Notes under the pieces: model-generated
The model's input: the letters and a program-made list of their open reading frames with translations, nothing else
Databases searched by the model: none
What the model was told of the DNA's origin: nothing
Translations under genes and position numbers: made by a program
Assembly: GCF_002910915.1 (NCBI RefSeq)
Contig: NZ_NEUF01000121.1
Span: forward strand, 1 to 64,000
Source of the DNA: Streptomyces sp. SM10
GTDB lineage: Bacteria; Actinomycetota; Actinomycetes; Streptomycetales; Streptomycetaceae
DNA: 64,000 nucleotides
Direction: 5' to 3'
Part shown: positions 1 to 9,466 of the stretch, piece after piece
Numbering within the stretch: the stretch's first letter is position 1
Layout of the letters: each line of letters begins with the position of its first letter

Positions 1-1763
1 GGGCCTGCCGGGAAACAAGCCGTCGCTTCCGGGATTGTGGCTCGTTGTTGTGGTATGGGGAGATCGGAGGGGATCGAGACCGGGCTGGCGGCGAAGTTTC
101 AGGCGCTGTTCCCGCACTTGGACGAGCGTCAGCGGCGACTGACCATAGGAGCGGAGGCACGCTCGCTGGGGCATGGCGGGATCAGGCTCGTCGCTCGCGC
201 GGCGGGGGTGCGTGAGGGCACCGTTTCACGCGGGGCTGCTGAACTTGAGTCCGGTGACGTGCTGTTGGGACGGGTCCGCCGGGTGGGCGGGGGCCGCAAA
301 CGGGCGGTGGACCTGAATCCGGGGCTGCGGCCCGCGCTGCTGGCTTTGGTGGAGCCGAATGTGCGTGGGGATCCGATGTCACCGCTGCGGTGGACGGTGA
401 AGTCGACGCGGCAGTTGTCCGCCGAGCTGGTCCGGCAGGGCCATCGGGTCTCGGCGGACACGGTGGCGGCGGTGCTGCGCGAGGAGGGCTTCAGCCTCCA
501 GGGCAACGCCAAGACCACCGAAGGCAAGCAGCACCCGGACCGGGACGGACAGTTCCGCTATATCAACGACCAGGCCAAGGAGTTCCAGGCAGCAGGCGAC
601 CCCGTGATCAGCGTGGACACCAAGAAGAAGGAGCTGGTGGGCAACTACAAGAACGGCGGGCGCGAGTGGCATCGCAAGGGGGAACCGGTCCGGGTCCGTA
701 CTCACGACTTTCCCGACGCCGATCTGGGCAAGGCGATCCCGTACGGAATCTACGACCTGGCCGAGGATGCCGGCTGGGTCAACGTCGGCACCGATCACGA
801 CACCGCAGCGTTCGCCGTCGCCTCCATCCGCCGCTGGTGGCATGCGGCCGGACATGCCGCCTACCCGCACTCCGGACGCCTGCTGATCACCGCGGACGCA
901 GGCGGTTCCAACGGACACCGGACCCGCGCCTGGAAGTTCGAGCTGGCCGCCCTGGCCCTCGAGACCGGCCTGGAGATCAGCGTGTCTCACTTTCCTCCAG
1001 GTACTTCAAAATGGAACAAAATTGAGCACCGGCTGTTCTCCCACATCACGATGAACTGGCGAGGCAGGCCGCTGACCAGCCATGACGTCATCGTCAACAG
1101 CATCGCCGCGACCACCACCCGCACCGGCCTCGCCATCCGGGCCGAGCTCGACACTGCCCTCTATGAGACCGGATTGAGGGTCAGCGACGGGCAGATGACC
1201 GCCTTGCCGCTGAACCGCCACGACTGGCATGGCGACTGGAACTACACCCTGCGTCCCGAGGAGCACCGTCGGGATGGAATCCCTCCCGTACTGCCTCAGC
1301 TCCAGCCCGGCCCCGGCCGCGCCTGGCTGGTCCACCCGGCCCTGACCGGCATGGACGACGAACGATGGGGCCAGCTCATCGGTGAGCTGGCGGCGGCCCG
1401 CACGGCCCAGCGGGAAGACGACCTACACCAGCGGCGCGGCGGCGACCGGCAGAAGACTCCCGCCGCCGGCCTCTACACCGGCCGGCGCCCGGGCCTCACT
1501 CTCGTCGACCGGCTCCTGGCCACCCTCCTCTACGAGAGGCTCGGGCTTCCCCAGGTCGCCATCGCCCGCCTCTTCGCGGTCGCGCCCCAGACCATCAACC
1601 GGCGCATCCGCAAGACCCACCAACTCCTCGACGAGATCGGGCACATCAACGCCCCGGCCGAGCACCGCCTCGCCACCCTGGACGACCTCGCAGACCTCGC
1701 CACACAGCTCGGAATCACCCCGCCACCGGAGATCAAGACGGCGAGTTGATAATCGGCAGGCCC
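1..1763 (+). mobile_element. Complete ISAzo13-type insertion sequence
   Basis: The first ten bases of the window, GGGCCTGCCG, recur as a perfect inverted repeat at 1754-1763 just after the transposase stop, so the element spans about 1-1763. A TA dinucleotide follows the right end at 1764-1765 and could be half of a TA target duplication, but the left flank is outside the window. The element sits directly next to an IS256 fragment, suggesting an insertion hotspot. Confidence 0.75.
37..1749 (+). CDS. ISAzo13-family DDE transposase with C-terminal extension
   Basis: Transposase of the ISAzo13 family. Family landmarks occur in order: SPLRWTVKSTRQL near residue 112, VDTKKKELVG near 193, ITADAGGSNGHRTR near 285, and HFPPGTSKWNKIEHRLFSH near 318 carrying the last acidic catalytic residue. 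The first possible start is GTG at 37; ATG at 55 is an alternative that loses six residues. Classical family members end near residue 410, after WNYTLRP. This protein continues for about 160 residues with a predicted helix-turn-helix-like stretch (VAIARLFAVAPQTINRRI), giving 570 residues. The extension is in frame and looks coding. I do not see a frameshift, so the gene is probably active. Confidence 0.85.
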   Translation: MARCCGMGRSEGIETGLAAKFQALFPHLDERQRRLTIGAEARSLGHGGIRLVARAAGVREGTVSRGAAELESGDVLLGRVRRVGGGRKRAVDLNPGLRPALLALVEPNVRGDPMSPLRWTVKSTRQLSAELVRQGHRVSADTVAAVLREEGFSLQGNAKTTEGKQHPDRDGQFRYINDQAKEFQAAGDPVISVDTKKKELVGNYKNGGREWHRKGEPVRVRTHDFPDADLGKAIPYGIYDLAEDAGWVNVGTDHDTAAFAVASIRRWWHAAGHAAYPHSGRLLITADAGGSNGHRTRAWKFELAALALETGLEISVSHFPPGTSKWNKIEHRLFSHITMNWRGRPLTSHDVIVNSIAATTTRTGLAIRAELDTALYETGLRVSDGQMTALPLNRHDWHGDWNYTLRPEEHRRDGIPPVLPQLQPGPGRAWLVHPALTGMDDERWGQLIGELAAARTAQREDDLHQRRGGDRQKTPAAGLYTGRRPGLTLVDRLLATLLYERLGLPQVAIARLFAVAPQTINRRIRKTHQLLDEIGHINAPAEHRLATLDDLADLATQLGITPPPEIKTAS

Positions 1764-1801
1764 TAACTGCCCTTGGTGAACGGGCAGTTCGACCCAAGGG
1801 G

Positions 1802-2170
1802 GTGCATGGGACCTTGTCCCGGCATGACCTACTTCGCCTGCTGGAGTCACTGTGTTCGGCAGATGGTCTCGAACTTGTGCGTGAAGTCGCCGAGCGGCTG
1901 TTGCAGGAGCTGATCGAGGCCGAGGCCACCGCGCAGATCGGCGCGGAATGGAACGAGCAGACGGCCGGGCGGACCGGCTACCGCAACGGGCACCGGGACA
2001 GGACGGTGACCACGCAGGCCGGTGACCTGGAGCCGGCGATCCCGAAACTGCGGGCCGGCAGCTTCTTCCCGAGCTTGCTGGAGCGCCGGCGCCGCGTCGA
2101 TCAGGCCGTCTACGCGGTCGTCATGGAGGCCTACGTCCACGGGGTCTCCACCCGCGGCGTCGATGACCCC
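1802..2170 (+). pseudogene. IS256-family transposase, N-terminal fragment
   Basis: From GTG 1802 the frame reads like the first 120 or so residues of IS256-family transposases. It contains LLESLCSADGLELVREVAER, then LLQELIEAEATAQIGAEWNE, RNGHRDRTVTTQAGDLE, IPKLRAGSFFPSLLE and AVVMEAYVHGVSTRGVDD. Similarity stops abruptly after that aspartate near 2170, where the family would continue toward its catalytic core. The DDE residues and the rest of the roughly 400-residue protein are absent, so this is a dead remnant. It abuts a degraded DUF302 gene on the other strand. Confidence 0.8.
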
Positions 2171-2728
2171 GTGGGGCGTTTTTGCGTGCGGCGAACTTGG
2201 GTCCCCGCACATCGAAGACGAGCTCTACGTGGCTTTGACCTGGCCTTTTGTGGCCATGCCCCCGTGGGGGCGTCGTTGACCGGTCCCGCGACAACCAGCG
2301 ACCGTGCCGAGCAGGTTGATGCCTGCCGATGCGCGGCGGCGGCTTGTACTACTCCTTGCCGACGTTGAGTGCCGACAATGCGGGCGTCCAGTCGACGGGT
2401 GGCTTCCTCTGCGACGGGCGTCCTGCCTGTCGGTGTGACCATGGTCCTGGGGGCGAGGGCCTCGACGGTCGTGCGCGCGCCCTCGGATCGGACGACGACG
2501 TTGCAGGGCAGCAGCAGGCCGATGGAGCGGTCCGCTTCGATCGCCTGGTGGGCCAGGGGCGGGTTGCAGGCGCCGAGGATCAGGTAGGCGGCCCAGCTTC
2601 TCCTTCAGCGTGGCCTGTGCGTCGATCTCGGTGAGGATGCCGAAGCCCTGCTCGGCCAAGGCTTCGCGTACGGCCCTCACAGTTTCCTCGAAGTTGCCGT
2701 CCACGTGCACGGTGCGGCTGTAGGTCAC
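2131..2728 (-). pseudogene. DUF302 family protein, frameshifted
   Basis: Starting at GTG 2728 after a GGAG ribosome site, the protein begins VTYSRTVHVDGNFEETVRAV and reads as a DUF302 domain up to LKEKLG. The domain then continues in another frame (AYLILGACNPPLAHQAIEAD, then SIGLLLPCNVVVRSEG and MVTPTGRTPVAEEATRRLDA). The shift lies near 2590 and a few family residues are also missing there. The restored frame runs to a stop at 2131 inside the IS256 fragment, but DUF302 similarity ends near 2380. DUF302 proteins are small and often neighbour sulfur and redox genes. This one is divergent from the persulfide operon and would share its operator region. Confidence 0.7.
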
Positions 2729-2817
2729 GGCCGCTTCTCCTTCTTCTCGTCCGGCGTGCTGATCCGTCCGGTGTCCGACGGTCCCGCCCCGGGCAGAGAG
2801 GATCCAGCATGCGGAAT

Positions 2818-2833
2818 ATACCCCGGGGGGTAC
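2818..2833. promoter_or_regulatory. CsoR/CstR-type operator 1
   Basis: ATACCCCGGGGGGTAC is a near-perfect G/C-tract palindrome flanked by TA steps, the classic form bound by CsoR-family tetramers. It lies 62 bp upstream of the MBL-rhodanese start and between that gene and the divergent DUF302 remnant. Confidence 0.75.
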
Positions 2834-2854
2834 GAGTGTTACGGTGGACGACAG

Positions 2855-2870
2855 ATACCCCCGGGGGTAA
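2855..2870. promoter_or_regulatory. CsoR/CstR-type operator 2
   Basis: The core at 2856-2869, TACCCCCGGGGGTA, is a perfect 14-bp palindrome, 21 bp after operator 1 and 25 bp before the MBL-rhodanese start. Binding here would overlap the expected promoter or leader, so it should repress the sulfur operon. The same type of site occurs next to the CstR-like gene at 5724-5739. Confidence 0.8.
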
Positions 2871-2894
2871 TTTTCAGGCGAAAGGAGTACCCGC

Positions 2895-4259
2895 GTGTTC
2901 TTCGTTGACACCATCGAGCTGGAAGGTCTCGGCAACCGCAGCTACTTGGCCGGCGGTGAGAGCGCCGCGGTTGCGGTGGACCCGCCGCGCGACGTCGACC
3001 AGGTCCTGGCGGCAGCCGCCCGACGCGGTGTGCGGATCTCACATGTGGTGGAGACCCACATCCACAACGACTACGTGACCGGCGGCCTCGAACTCGCCCG
3101 GATCGCCGGCGCCCGCTACCTCGTGCCGGCCGGCGCGAACGTCTCCTTCGACCGAGTCCCCGTCGCCGACGGCGACACCGCCGACATCGACCCCGACAGC
3201 CAGGTGACGCTGACCGCGATCGCGACCCCGGGCCACACCCCGCACCACACCGCCTACGCCCTGCGTGAGGCGGGGCGGCCAGTGGTCGTCTTCACCGGCG
3301 GGTCGCTGCTGATCGGCACGGTAGGACGGCCGGACCTGGTGGAACCGCGGCTGACCGAGGAGCTGGCCCGCGCGCAGCACGCCTCCGCCCATCGCCTGGT
3401 CTCCGGTCTTCCCGACGAGACGGCTGTGCTGCCCACCCATGGTTTCGGGAGCTTCTGCTCCTCGGCCCAGGCCGAAGGGGAGGCGACCACGATCGGCAAG
3501 GAGAAGAGCGCGAACACCGCGCTGACCGTCGACGTGGACACCTTCGTCGCGGACCTGCTGGCCGGCCTGGAGGACGTGCCCGCCTACTACGCGTACATGG
3601 GTCCGGCCAACGCCGAGGGCCCCGCACCGCTCGACCTGACCCCGCCCGCCCTCGCGGACGCCCATGAGATCGCTGCCCGCCTCGCGGCCGGCGAATGGGT
3701 CGTCGACCTGCGCAGCCGGGTGGCGTTCGCCGAGGGGCACGTGGCCGGGTCGTTCAACTTCGAGGCCGACGGCAAGATCGCCACCTATCTGGCCTGGATG
3801 ATCCCCTGGGGCAAGCCGGTCACCCTGCTCGCCGAATCCGCCGAGCAACTCGCCGACGCCCAGCGCGAACTGGTGCGGGTCGGCATCGACCGCCCGGCCG
3901 CCGCCGCCACCGGCACCCCCGCCGCCTGGCTGCCCGCCGGACAGACTCCGGCCTCCTTCCCTCGTTCCACCTTCGCCGAGCTCGCCGCCCATGGCAGCGG
4001 TGAGGTGGTGGTCCTGGACGTGCGCCGTGACTCCGAGCGTGCGAACGGCTGGATCGAGGGTTCGGTGCACATACCCGTCCACGAGCTCCACGGCCGCCTC
4101 GCGGAGGTTCCGCCCGGGACGGTGTGGGTGCACTGCGCCGGCGGTATGCGGGCCGCCATCGCGGCGTCCCTGCTGGACGCCGCCGACCGCGATGTCGTCG
4201 CCGTCGACGACGGCTTCGACGCCGCCAGCGACGCCGGCCTGCCTCTGACCACCGGCTGA
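2895..4259 (+). CDS. CstB-like persulfide dioxygenase/rhodanese fusion
   Basis: A 454-residue cytoplasmic protein made of an N-terminal metallo-beta-lactamase domain and two rhodanese-like domains, the layout of S. aureus CstB. The MBL metal site is visible as THIHNDY (H55, H57, D59), TPGHTPHH (H114) and PTHG (H182). The first rhodanese repeat (about 255-345) has no catalytic cysteine. The second (about 360-450) has HCAGGMRA with C414. Family knowledge suggests oxidation of low-molecular-weight persulfide and transfer of sulfane sulfur. The GTG start follows AAAGGAG by 7 nt. Two CstR-type operators precede the gene, which heads an operon with a rhodanese and a TauE exporter. The Y after the metal aspartate replaces the usual H and is common in this subfamily. 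Confidence 0.85.
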   Translation: MFFVDTIELEGLGNRSYLAGGESAAVAVDPPRDVDQVLAAAARRGVRISHVVETHIHNDYVTGGLELARIAGARYLVPAGANVSFDRVPVADGDTADIDPDSQVTLTAIATPGHTPHHTAYALREAGRPVVVFTGGSLLIGTVGRPDLVEPRLTEELARAQHASAHRLVSGLPDETAVLPTHGFGSFCSSAQAEGEATTIGKEKSANTALTVDVDTFVADLLAGLEDVPAYYAYMGPANAEGPAPLDLTPPALADAHEIAARLAAGEWVVDLRSRVAFAEGHVAGSFNFEADGKIATYLAWMIPWGKPVTLLAESAEQLADAQRELVRVGIDRPAAAATGTPAAWLPAGQTPASFPRSTFAELAAHGSGEVVVLDVRRDSERANGWIEGSVHIPVHELHGRLAEVPPGTVWVHCAGGMRAAIAASLLDAADRDVVAVDDGFDAASDAGLPLTTG

Positions 4260-4302
4260 CAGGCCTCCCACCCACCGCACGAGAAGGAGAGAGGAGAACT
4301 CG

Positions 4303-4668
4303 ATGTTCCTCTTCCGCCGAAGCCAGCCCCGCCTCGGTGTGGACCAGGCCCGCGATCGCACCAGCGGAGACACCTCGCACGCGATCCTGCTCGATGTCCG
4401 CGAAAAGCCCGAATGGAACGCGGGCCACGCCCCCGGTGCCGTCCATGCCCCCCTGTCGAGCCTCGTTGCTGGCGCCCACCTGCCCGCCGAAGCCTCTGGC
4501 CGGCCGCTGGTGGTGATCTGCCGCAGCGGACACCGCTCCCAGCAGGCCGCGAAACTCCTCACCCAGCGCGGCCAGCAGGCCGTCGACGTCAAGGGCGGCA
4601 TGAACGCGTGGGCCGCCGCCGGACACCCCGTCCTCGACGAACGCGGGAATCACGGCCGGATAGCGTGA
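4303..4668 (+). CDS. Single-domain rhodanese sulfurtransferase
   Basis: A 121-residue rhodanese with the standard fold landmarks: ILLDVREKPEWNAGHAPGAV, then the active-site loop VICRSGHRS with catalytic C73, and the closing GGMNAWAAAGHPV. It would accept sulfane sulfur as a cysteine persulfide and hand it on. It lies 43 bp downstream of the MBL-rhodanese gene, preceded by a strong AGGAG-rich ribosome site, and its stop overlaps the start of the TauE gene. The arrangement indicates one transcript and a role in persulfide relay. Confidence 0.85.
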   Translation: MFLFRRSQPRLGVDQARDRTSGDTSHAILLDVREKPEWNAGHAPGAVHAPLSSLVAGAHLPAEASGRPLVVICRSGHRSQQAAKLLTQRGQQAVDVKGGMNAWAAAGHPVLDERGNHGRIA

Positions 4669-5408
4669 CCGCACTCGTTCTCGCCCTCATCGCCGGAGCC
4701 GTCGTCGGCCTCGCCCTCGGAGCCCTGGGCGGCGGCGGCAGCGTCCTGGCCGTGCCCGCCTTGATCTACCTGCTCGGCTTCAGTCCGTCCGCGGCCACCA
4801 CCGCCAGCCTGATCATCGTGGCCGCCACCTCCGCCACCGCCTTCTATGCCCACGGACGCGACGGTCACGTCGCCTGGAAAGCCGGGTCACTGTTCGCCGC
4901 CGCCGGCATCATCCCCGCCTACCTTGCGGGGGCAGCCGCCGGACATGTGCCGGAAGCCGTGCTGACCGTCGCCTTCGCGGTCATCGCGGCACTGGCGGCT
5001 GTACGGATGTTCCGCCCTTCCTCGTCCCAGCCGCCGGAGCGGATACGGCCCGGCAAGGCGGCCGGGGCGGGTGCCGGGCTCGGTGCGGTGACCGGGTTCC
5101 TCGGCGTCGGCGGGGGCTTCCTCGCCGTCCCGGCCCTGGTGAGCGTGCTCGGCCTGACCATGCGTCGGGCGGTGGGTACCAGCCTGCTTGTCATCACCGT
5201 CAACTCGCTCGCCGCCCTGGTCGCCCGCACCGGGACAGGCGGTGGTCTGGACTGGGGGCTGATCGGGCCGTTCGCCGGAGCGGCGATCCTCGGCGCCTGG
5301 GACGGCAAACGCCTCAGCACCAGGGTCTCCGGCAACAGCCTGCAAAAGGTCTTCGCCGGGGTGCTCCTTGCGGTGGCCGTGTTCATGCTGATCGACGTGA
5401 TCGCATGA
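4665..5408 (+). CDS. TauE/SafE family sulfite/sulfur-compound exporter
   Basis: A membrane protein of 247 residues starting at GTG 4665, which overlaps the preceding stop as GTGA and so is probably translationally coupled. It has about eight hydrophobic helices and the two internal family repeats. The first has the glycine-rich loop ALGGGGSVLAVPALIYLLGF near residue 20, and the second VTGFLGVGGGFLAVPALVSV near residue 145. TauE/SafE carriers export sulfite or organosulfonates; here the likely substrate is sulfite or thiosulfate made by the upstream enzymes. It is the last gene of the operon and converges on the CstR-like repressor. Confidence 0.85.
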   Translation: MTALVLALIAGAVVGLALGALGGGGSVLAVPALIYLLGFSPSAATTASLIIVAATSATAFYAHGRDGHVAWKAGSLFAAAGIIPAYLAGAAAGHVPEAVLTVAFAVIAALAAVRMFRPSSSQPPERIRPGKAAGAGAGLGAVTGFLGVGGGFLAVPALVSVLGLTMRRAVGTSLLVITVNSLAALVARTGTGGGLDWGLIGPFAGAAILGAWDGKRLSTRVSGNSLQKVFAGVLLAVAVFMLIDVIA

Positions 5409-5429
5409 ACACTACGGCCACCGCGTCAG

Positions 5430-5739
<310 letters not shown>

Positions 5740-5792
5740 TATACGGGATCGGGTCACCCGCTCCCGGAACCTCACGGAAGGACCACCCGCAC

Positions 5793-6359
5793 ATGACCAC
5801 CCCCACCGCCCTCATCCCCGCCCAGGCCGCCGCCCGCCTCGACGACTACACGGTCATCGACGTGCGCACGCCCGGCGAGTACGCTTCCGGCCACCTCCCC
5901 GGCGCCCACAACATCCCCCTCGACCACCTCCACGCCGCTCTGCCCGCCCTCAAGAAGGCAGCCGCCCGCGGCACCCTGCTCATGGTCTGCGCCTCCGGCA
6001 ACCGCTCCACCACCGCCTGCACCGAACTCGCCGCAGCCGACATCCCCGCCACCACCCTCACCGGCGGCACCACCGCCTGGGCCGGCGAGGGGCACGCCCT
6101 CCGCCGCCCTGACAACGCCTCTCCCGTCTGGCCCATGGAACGCCAGGTCCGCCTCGCCGCCGGATCCCTGGTCGTTCTCGGCCTTGCCTCCGGCATCCGC
6201 TGGCGCCCCGCCCGCTGGCTCTCCGCAGCCATCGGAGGCGGCCTGGTCTTCTCCGCTGCCACCAACACCTGCGGCATGGCCGCCGCCCTCGCCAAGCTTC
6301 CCCACAACCAGCCCCGCACCACCGACCTCCACGCCACCCTGCAAGCCCTGCAGGACTGA
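5793..6359 (+). CDS. Rhodanese fused to a membrane (DUF2892-like) domain
   Basis: A 188-residue protein. Residues 1-105 form a rhodanese domain: VIDVRTPGEYASGHLPGAHN and the loop MVCASGNRS with catalytic C66. The C-terminal part has two short hydrophobic segments (AAGSLVVLGLASGI and AIGGGLVFSAATNTCGMAAAL) typical of DUF2892-type tails, with a cysteine in NTCGM. It is probably a membrane-tethered sulfurtransferase facing the cytoplasm. ATG 5793 was chosen because the upstream reading frame runs back through the repressor gene. It is divergent from the CstR-like repressor over operator 3, so it should be induced with the main operon. Confidence 0.8.
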   Translation: MTTPTALIPAQAAARLDDYTVIDVRTPGEYASGHLPGAHNIPLDHLHAALPALKKAAARGTLLMVCASGNRSTTACTELAAADIPATTLTGGTTAWAGEGHALRRPDNASPVWPMERQVRLAAGSLVVLGLASGIRWRPARWLSAAIGGGLVFSAATNTCGMAAALAKLPHNQPRTTDLHATLQALQD

Positions 6360-6492
6360 CACAGGTCTGAAGTCCGTGGACCGGGACAACCGGGCTTCGA
6401 GATGCACGTTCTGTCGGACGCGAACGGGCTGACCCTCCTCCTCGGCGAACATCCGTGTCAGGACGGCCGGACCGGGAGCCCCTCAGTTGTCC

Positions 6493-7087
6493 TCAGCGGA
6501 TCAGGACAGCTTCGCCGGAGCGGGGAACCACGGCTGTCCAGCCGAGTTCCCGGTCGATCCGGTCACGCAGGGTCGCGGACGCCGCTTCTTCTCCGTGGAC
6601 CAGGTAGGTGGTGTGGGGCGCGGGCGCAGCCTGCAGCCAGTCAATGATCTGGTCGGCGTCCGCGTGTGCCGAGAAATGCGGGATGTTCGCGACTTCGGCC
6701 CGGACCGCGATGTGCTCGCCGAACATCTTCAAGGTGTGGGCCCCGTCCACCAGGTCGCGTGCCCGGGTGCCGCGGGCGGCGAACCCGACCACGACAACCG
6801 CGTTGCGCGGGCTCGGCAGCAGCCGGTGCAGGTGGTGCAGCACCCGACCGCCCGTGGCCATACCCGCGGAGGAGACGACGACGGCCGGTCCGTCGACGCT
6901 GTTGATGTCGATGGACTCCTGGACCGATCTGGCGGCGAGGAACGGCTCAGGGCTGAGGGCGGACGGCCCTTGCGCGAGAATCTCGCTTCGCAACTCGGGG
7001 GAGTGGTCGCGCAGGGCCTCGCGGTATACGTCGAGTGCGGCCAACGCCATGGGGCTGTCCACGTAGACCGGAACGGTCGCCGCCGGG
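6493..7087 (-). pseudogene. MBL/beta-CASP RNA exonuclease, C-terminal part only
   Basis: The frame reads the C-terminal half of a YSH1/RNase J-like metallo-beta-lactamase RNA-processing enzyme. It contains VYVDSPMALAALDVYREAL, then AVVVSSAGMATGGRVLHHL and IPHFSAHADADQIIDWL, which holds the conserved HSAHAD-type motif. The N-terminal metal-binding half is gone. The frame breaks at about 7087, exactly where an IS3-type end (TGTCAAG) begins, so insertion truncated the gene. A short remnant product from ATG 7062 is conceivable but would lack the HxHxDH active site. Confidence 0.8.
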
Positions 7088-8031
<944 letters not shown>

Positions 8032-8069
8032 CGCAGTGGACGGTCCAGCTCTGCGGCGAAGAAAGCCGA

Positions 8070-8264
8070 ATGGACAAGTTGGTCAAGAGATTGCCCGTAG
8101 GCATCGACCAACTGAGGCAGGACCGCATCCTCGAAGAAGCCCTTGGCAACGGCGCCGACCCCCTCCACCTCGCACACGTCTTCTCCCTCGGGGCCAAGGC
8201 CAGCCTCCGCTACACCAGCGCAGTGGCCGAATCGGAAGTGGAGCAGGAGCCGAACACCCGCTGA
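8070..8264 (+). pseudogene. C-terminal tail of an integrase-like protein
   Basis: From ATG 8070 about 64 residues read DKLVKRLPVGIDQLRQDRIL, then EEALGNGADPLHLAHVFSLG and ASLRYTSAVAESEVEQE. Similar tails (DPLHLA.VF.L...TA.RY) close many Streptomyces tyrosine-recombinase-like proteins encoded near IS elements. No catalytic region is present, so this is best viewed as a remnant joined to the IS3 relic by a deletion. The assignment rests on my recall of the family tail only. Confidence 0.45.
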
Positions 8265-8273
8265 TCTTGAGTT

Positions 8274-9047
8274 TTACTCCGCAGGGAGCCGTCGCCGGCC
8301 CTCCGGGGTGAAGGTGAAGGTCTGGCGGAAGGGCCCTGTTCCGAAGCGCACTGCAAGCAGGAGGGGTTCCTCGTGCTCAGGTGACCATGATTGCTCGGCT
8401 CCCGGAGCACTGCCGTTCCAGAGATCGAAGGACACCATCGGGTCCTCCGGGTTCTTCGTCAGGTAGCCGAGGGTCTTGCCGTAGTAGGGGTTGTTGCCGC
8501 CGAACAGCATGGACGGGGTACCGAACTCGTCGACGACGTCCGACCACACACGGTCCTCACCCGCCCACTGGCGGACCGAACCCTGCAGGACTGCGTATTC
8601 CTCAGGGTCCAGTACACGGTCAGGTTTGAGCCAGCCACGGTGGTGCGCGAACTCGGCATACACCGAGGCAATGACGTACTCGTGACATCGGTCCGGGATC
8701 AGGTCACGGAACATGCCCGCGAGGCCGCTGCTGGACCCGGCGCCGCGATCGTTCCAAATGCGCCGCTGGTCGACCAATGCCTCGGGCTGGCACTCCACGA
8801 ACAGCAGGTGATCCATCAGCATGCGGAAGGCCAGCTCCTTCCCATACACTCCGGGACGGCGCAAGGCCAGGTCCAACTGATCGACGAGATACACACGTAT
8901 CTCGTCGGAGGCTGCAAGCGACCTGGAAGTAGGCACACCACAGTTTCGCGCAAAATGCCGCCGGATCGCGATCGAGGGCCGGCCATTTTCCACCTGAGCT
9001 GGCTCCAGGGCCTTCGCCCACTCCCGTTCACTGTGGCAACCCGCCAC
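8274..9047 (-). CDS. Hypothetical protein
   Basis: I do not recognise this 257-residue soluble protein. No signal peptide or membrane segment is visible. It is rich in aromatic residues, with conserved-looking blocks YLVDQLDLALRRPGVYGKEL, DRCHEYVIASVYAEFAHHRG and FGGNNPYYGKTLGYLTK, and its codon use is that of a genuine Streptomyces gene. The start is uncertain: ATG 9047 lacks a clear ribosome site, and GTG 8936 is an alternative that removes a low-complexity N-terminus. It is isolated between the IS3 debris and the dormancy island, on the opposite strand from both neighbours. Confidence 0.5.
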   Translation of the reverse strand: MAGCHSEREWAKALEPAQVENGRPSIAIRRHFARNCGVPTSRSLAASDEIRVYLVDQLDLALRRPGVYGKELAFRMLMDHLLFVECQPEALVDQRRIWNDRGAGSSSGLAGMFRDLIPDRCHEYVIASVYAEFAHHRGWLKPDRVLDPEEYAVLQGSVRQWAGEDRVWSDVVDEFGTPSMLFGGNNPYYGKTLGYLTKNPEDPMVSFDLWNGSAPGAEQSWSPEHEEPLLLAVRFGTGPFRQTFTFTPEGRRRLPAE

Positions 9048-9466
9048 TTCGAGGCGGCATAACCGCCTTCGAGCCCCTGAGTTTGCGCTACGGAGCCTTC
9101 AGATTTCCTGAACCCACGGAAGATCGGTATCGGCTCGCGCTACCGGTTGTCCGGTGGGTCGAGCGCGAAGTCGCGGTGACGACGATCCGGGTTCCACTCT
9201 CGGCGGCCCGGGAAACTGGGGGAAGGGCCGTGCGGGCCCTCGCCGGGACCGACCGGCCGCTTTCGCAGCATGACCGACTCCGACCCGTCCGCTGTGTGGT
9301 CGGAGCATCCGTCGCGGAAGCTGGTGCTCGCCATTTCCGCGGCATACGACGATTCATGTGGGGCCTTGGTGGTCCCGGACAGGTGCCGACCGGCCCAAGC
9401 GTTGCAGGCCTCACGATTGCGAGTCTGGTGACAGGCGCGTCGAACACAGCGGAGAGGGACGACGTG
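9048..9466. other. Leader region upstream of alcohol dehydrogenase
   Basis: About 420 bp without a convincing gene. The dehydrogenase frame is open back to 9083 but shows no family similarity before ATG 9467. An imperfect DevR/OsdR-like inverted repeat lies at 9360-9376; nothing else is recognised. Confidence 0.5.
9360..9376. promoter_or_regulatory. Putative OsdR/DevR-like box 1
   Basis: GGGGCCTTGGTGGTCCC has arms GGGGCC and GGTCCC around a 5-nt spacer with one mismatch, 90 bp before the dehydrogenase start. It resembles the GGGAC...GTCCC half-sites of mycobacterial DosR boxes. It is one of five such repeats in this island. Confidence 0.4.

Noticed and set aside
3039..4601. 520-residue minus-strand open frame
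   Set aside because: Antisense to the MBL-rhodanese and rhodanese genes; no similarity.
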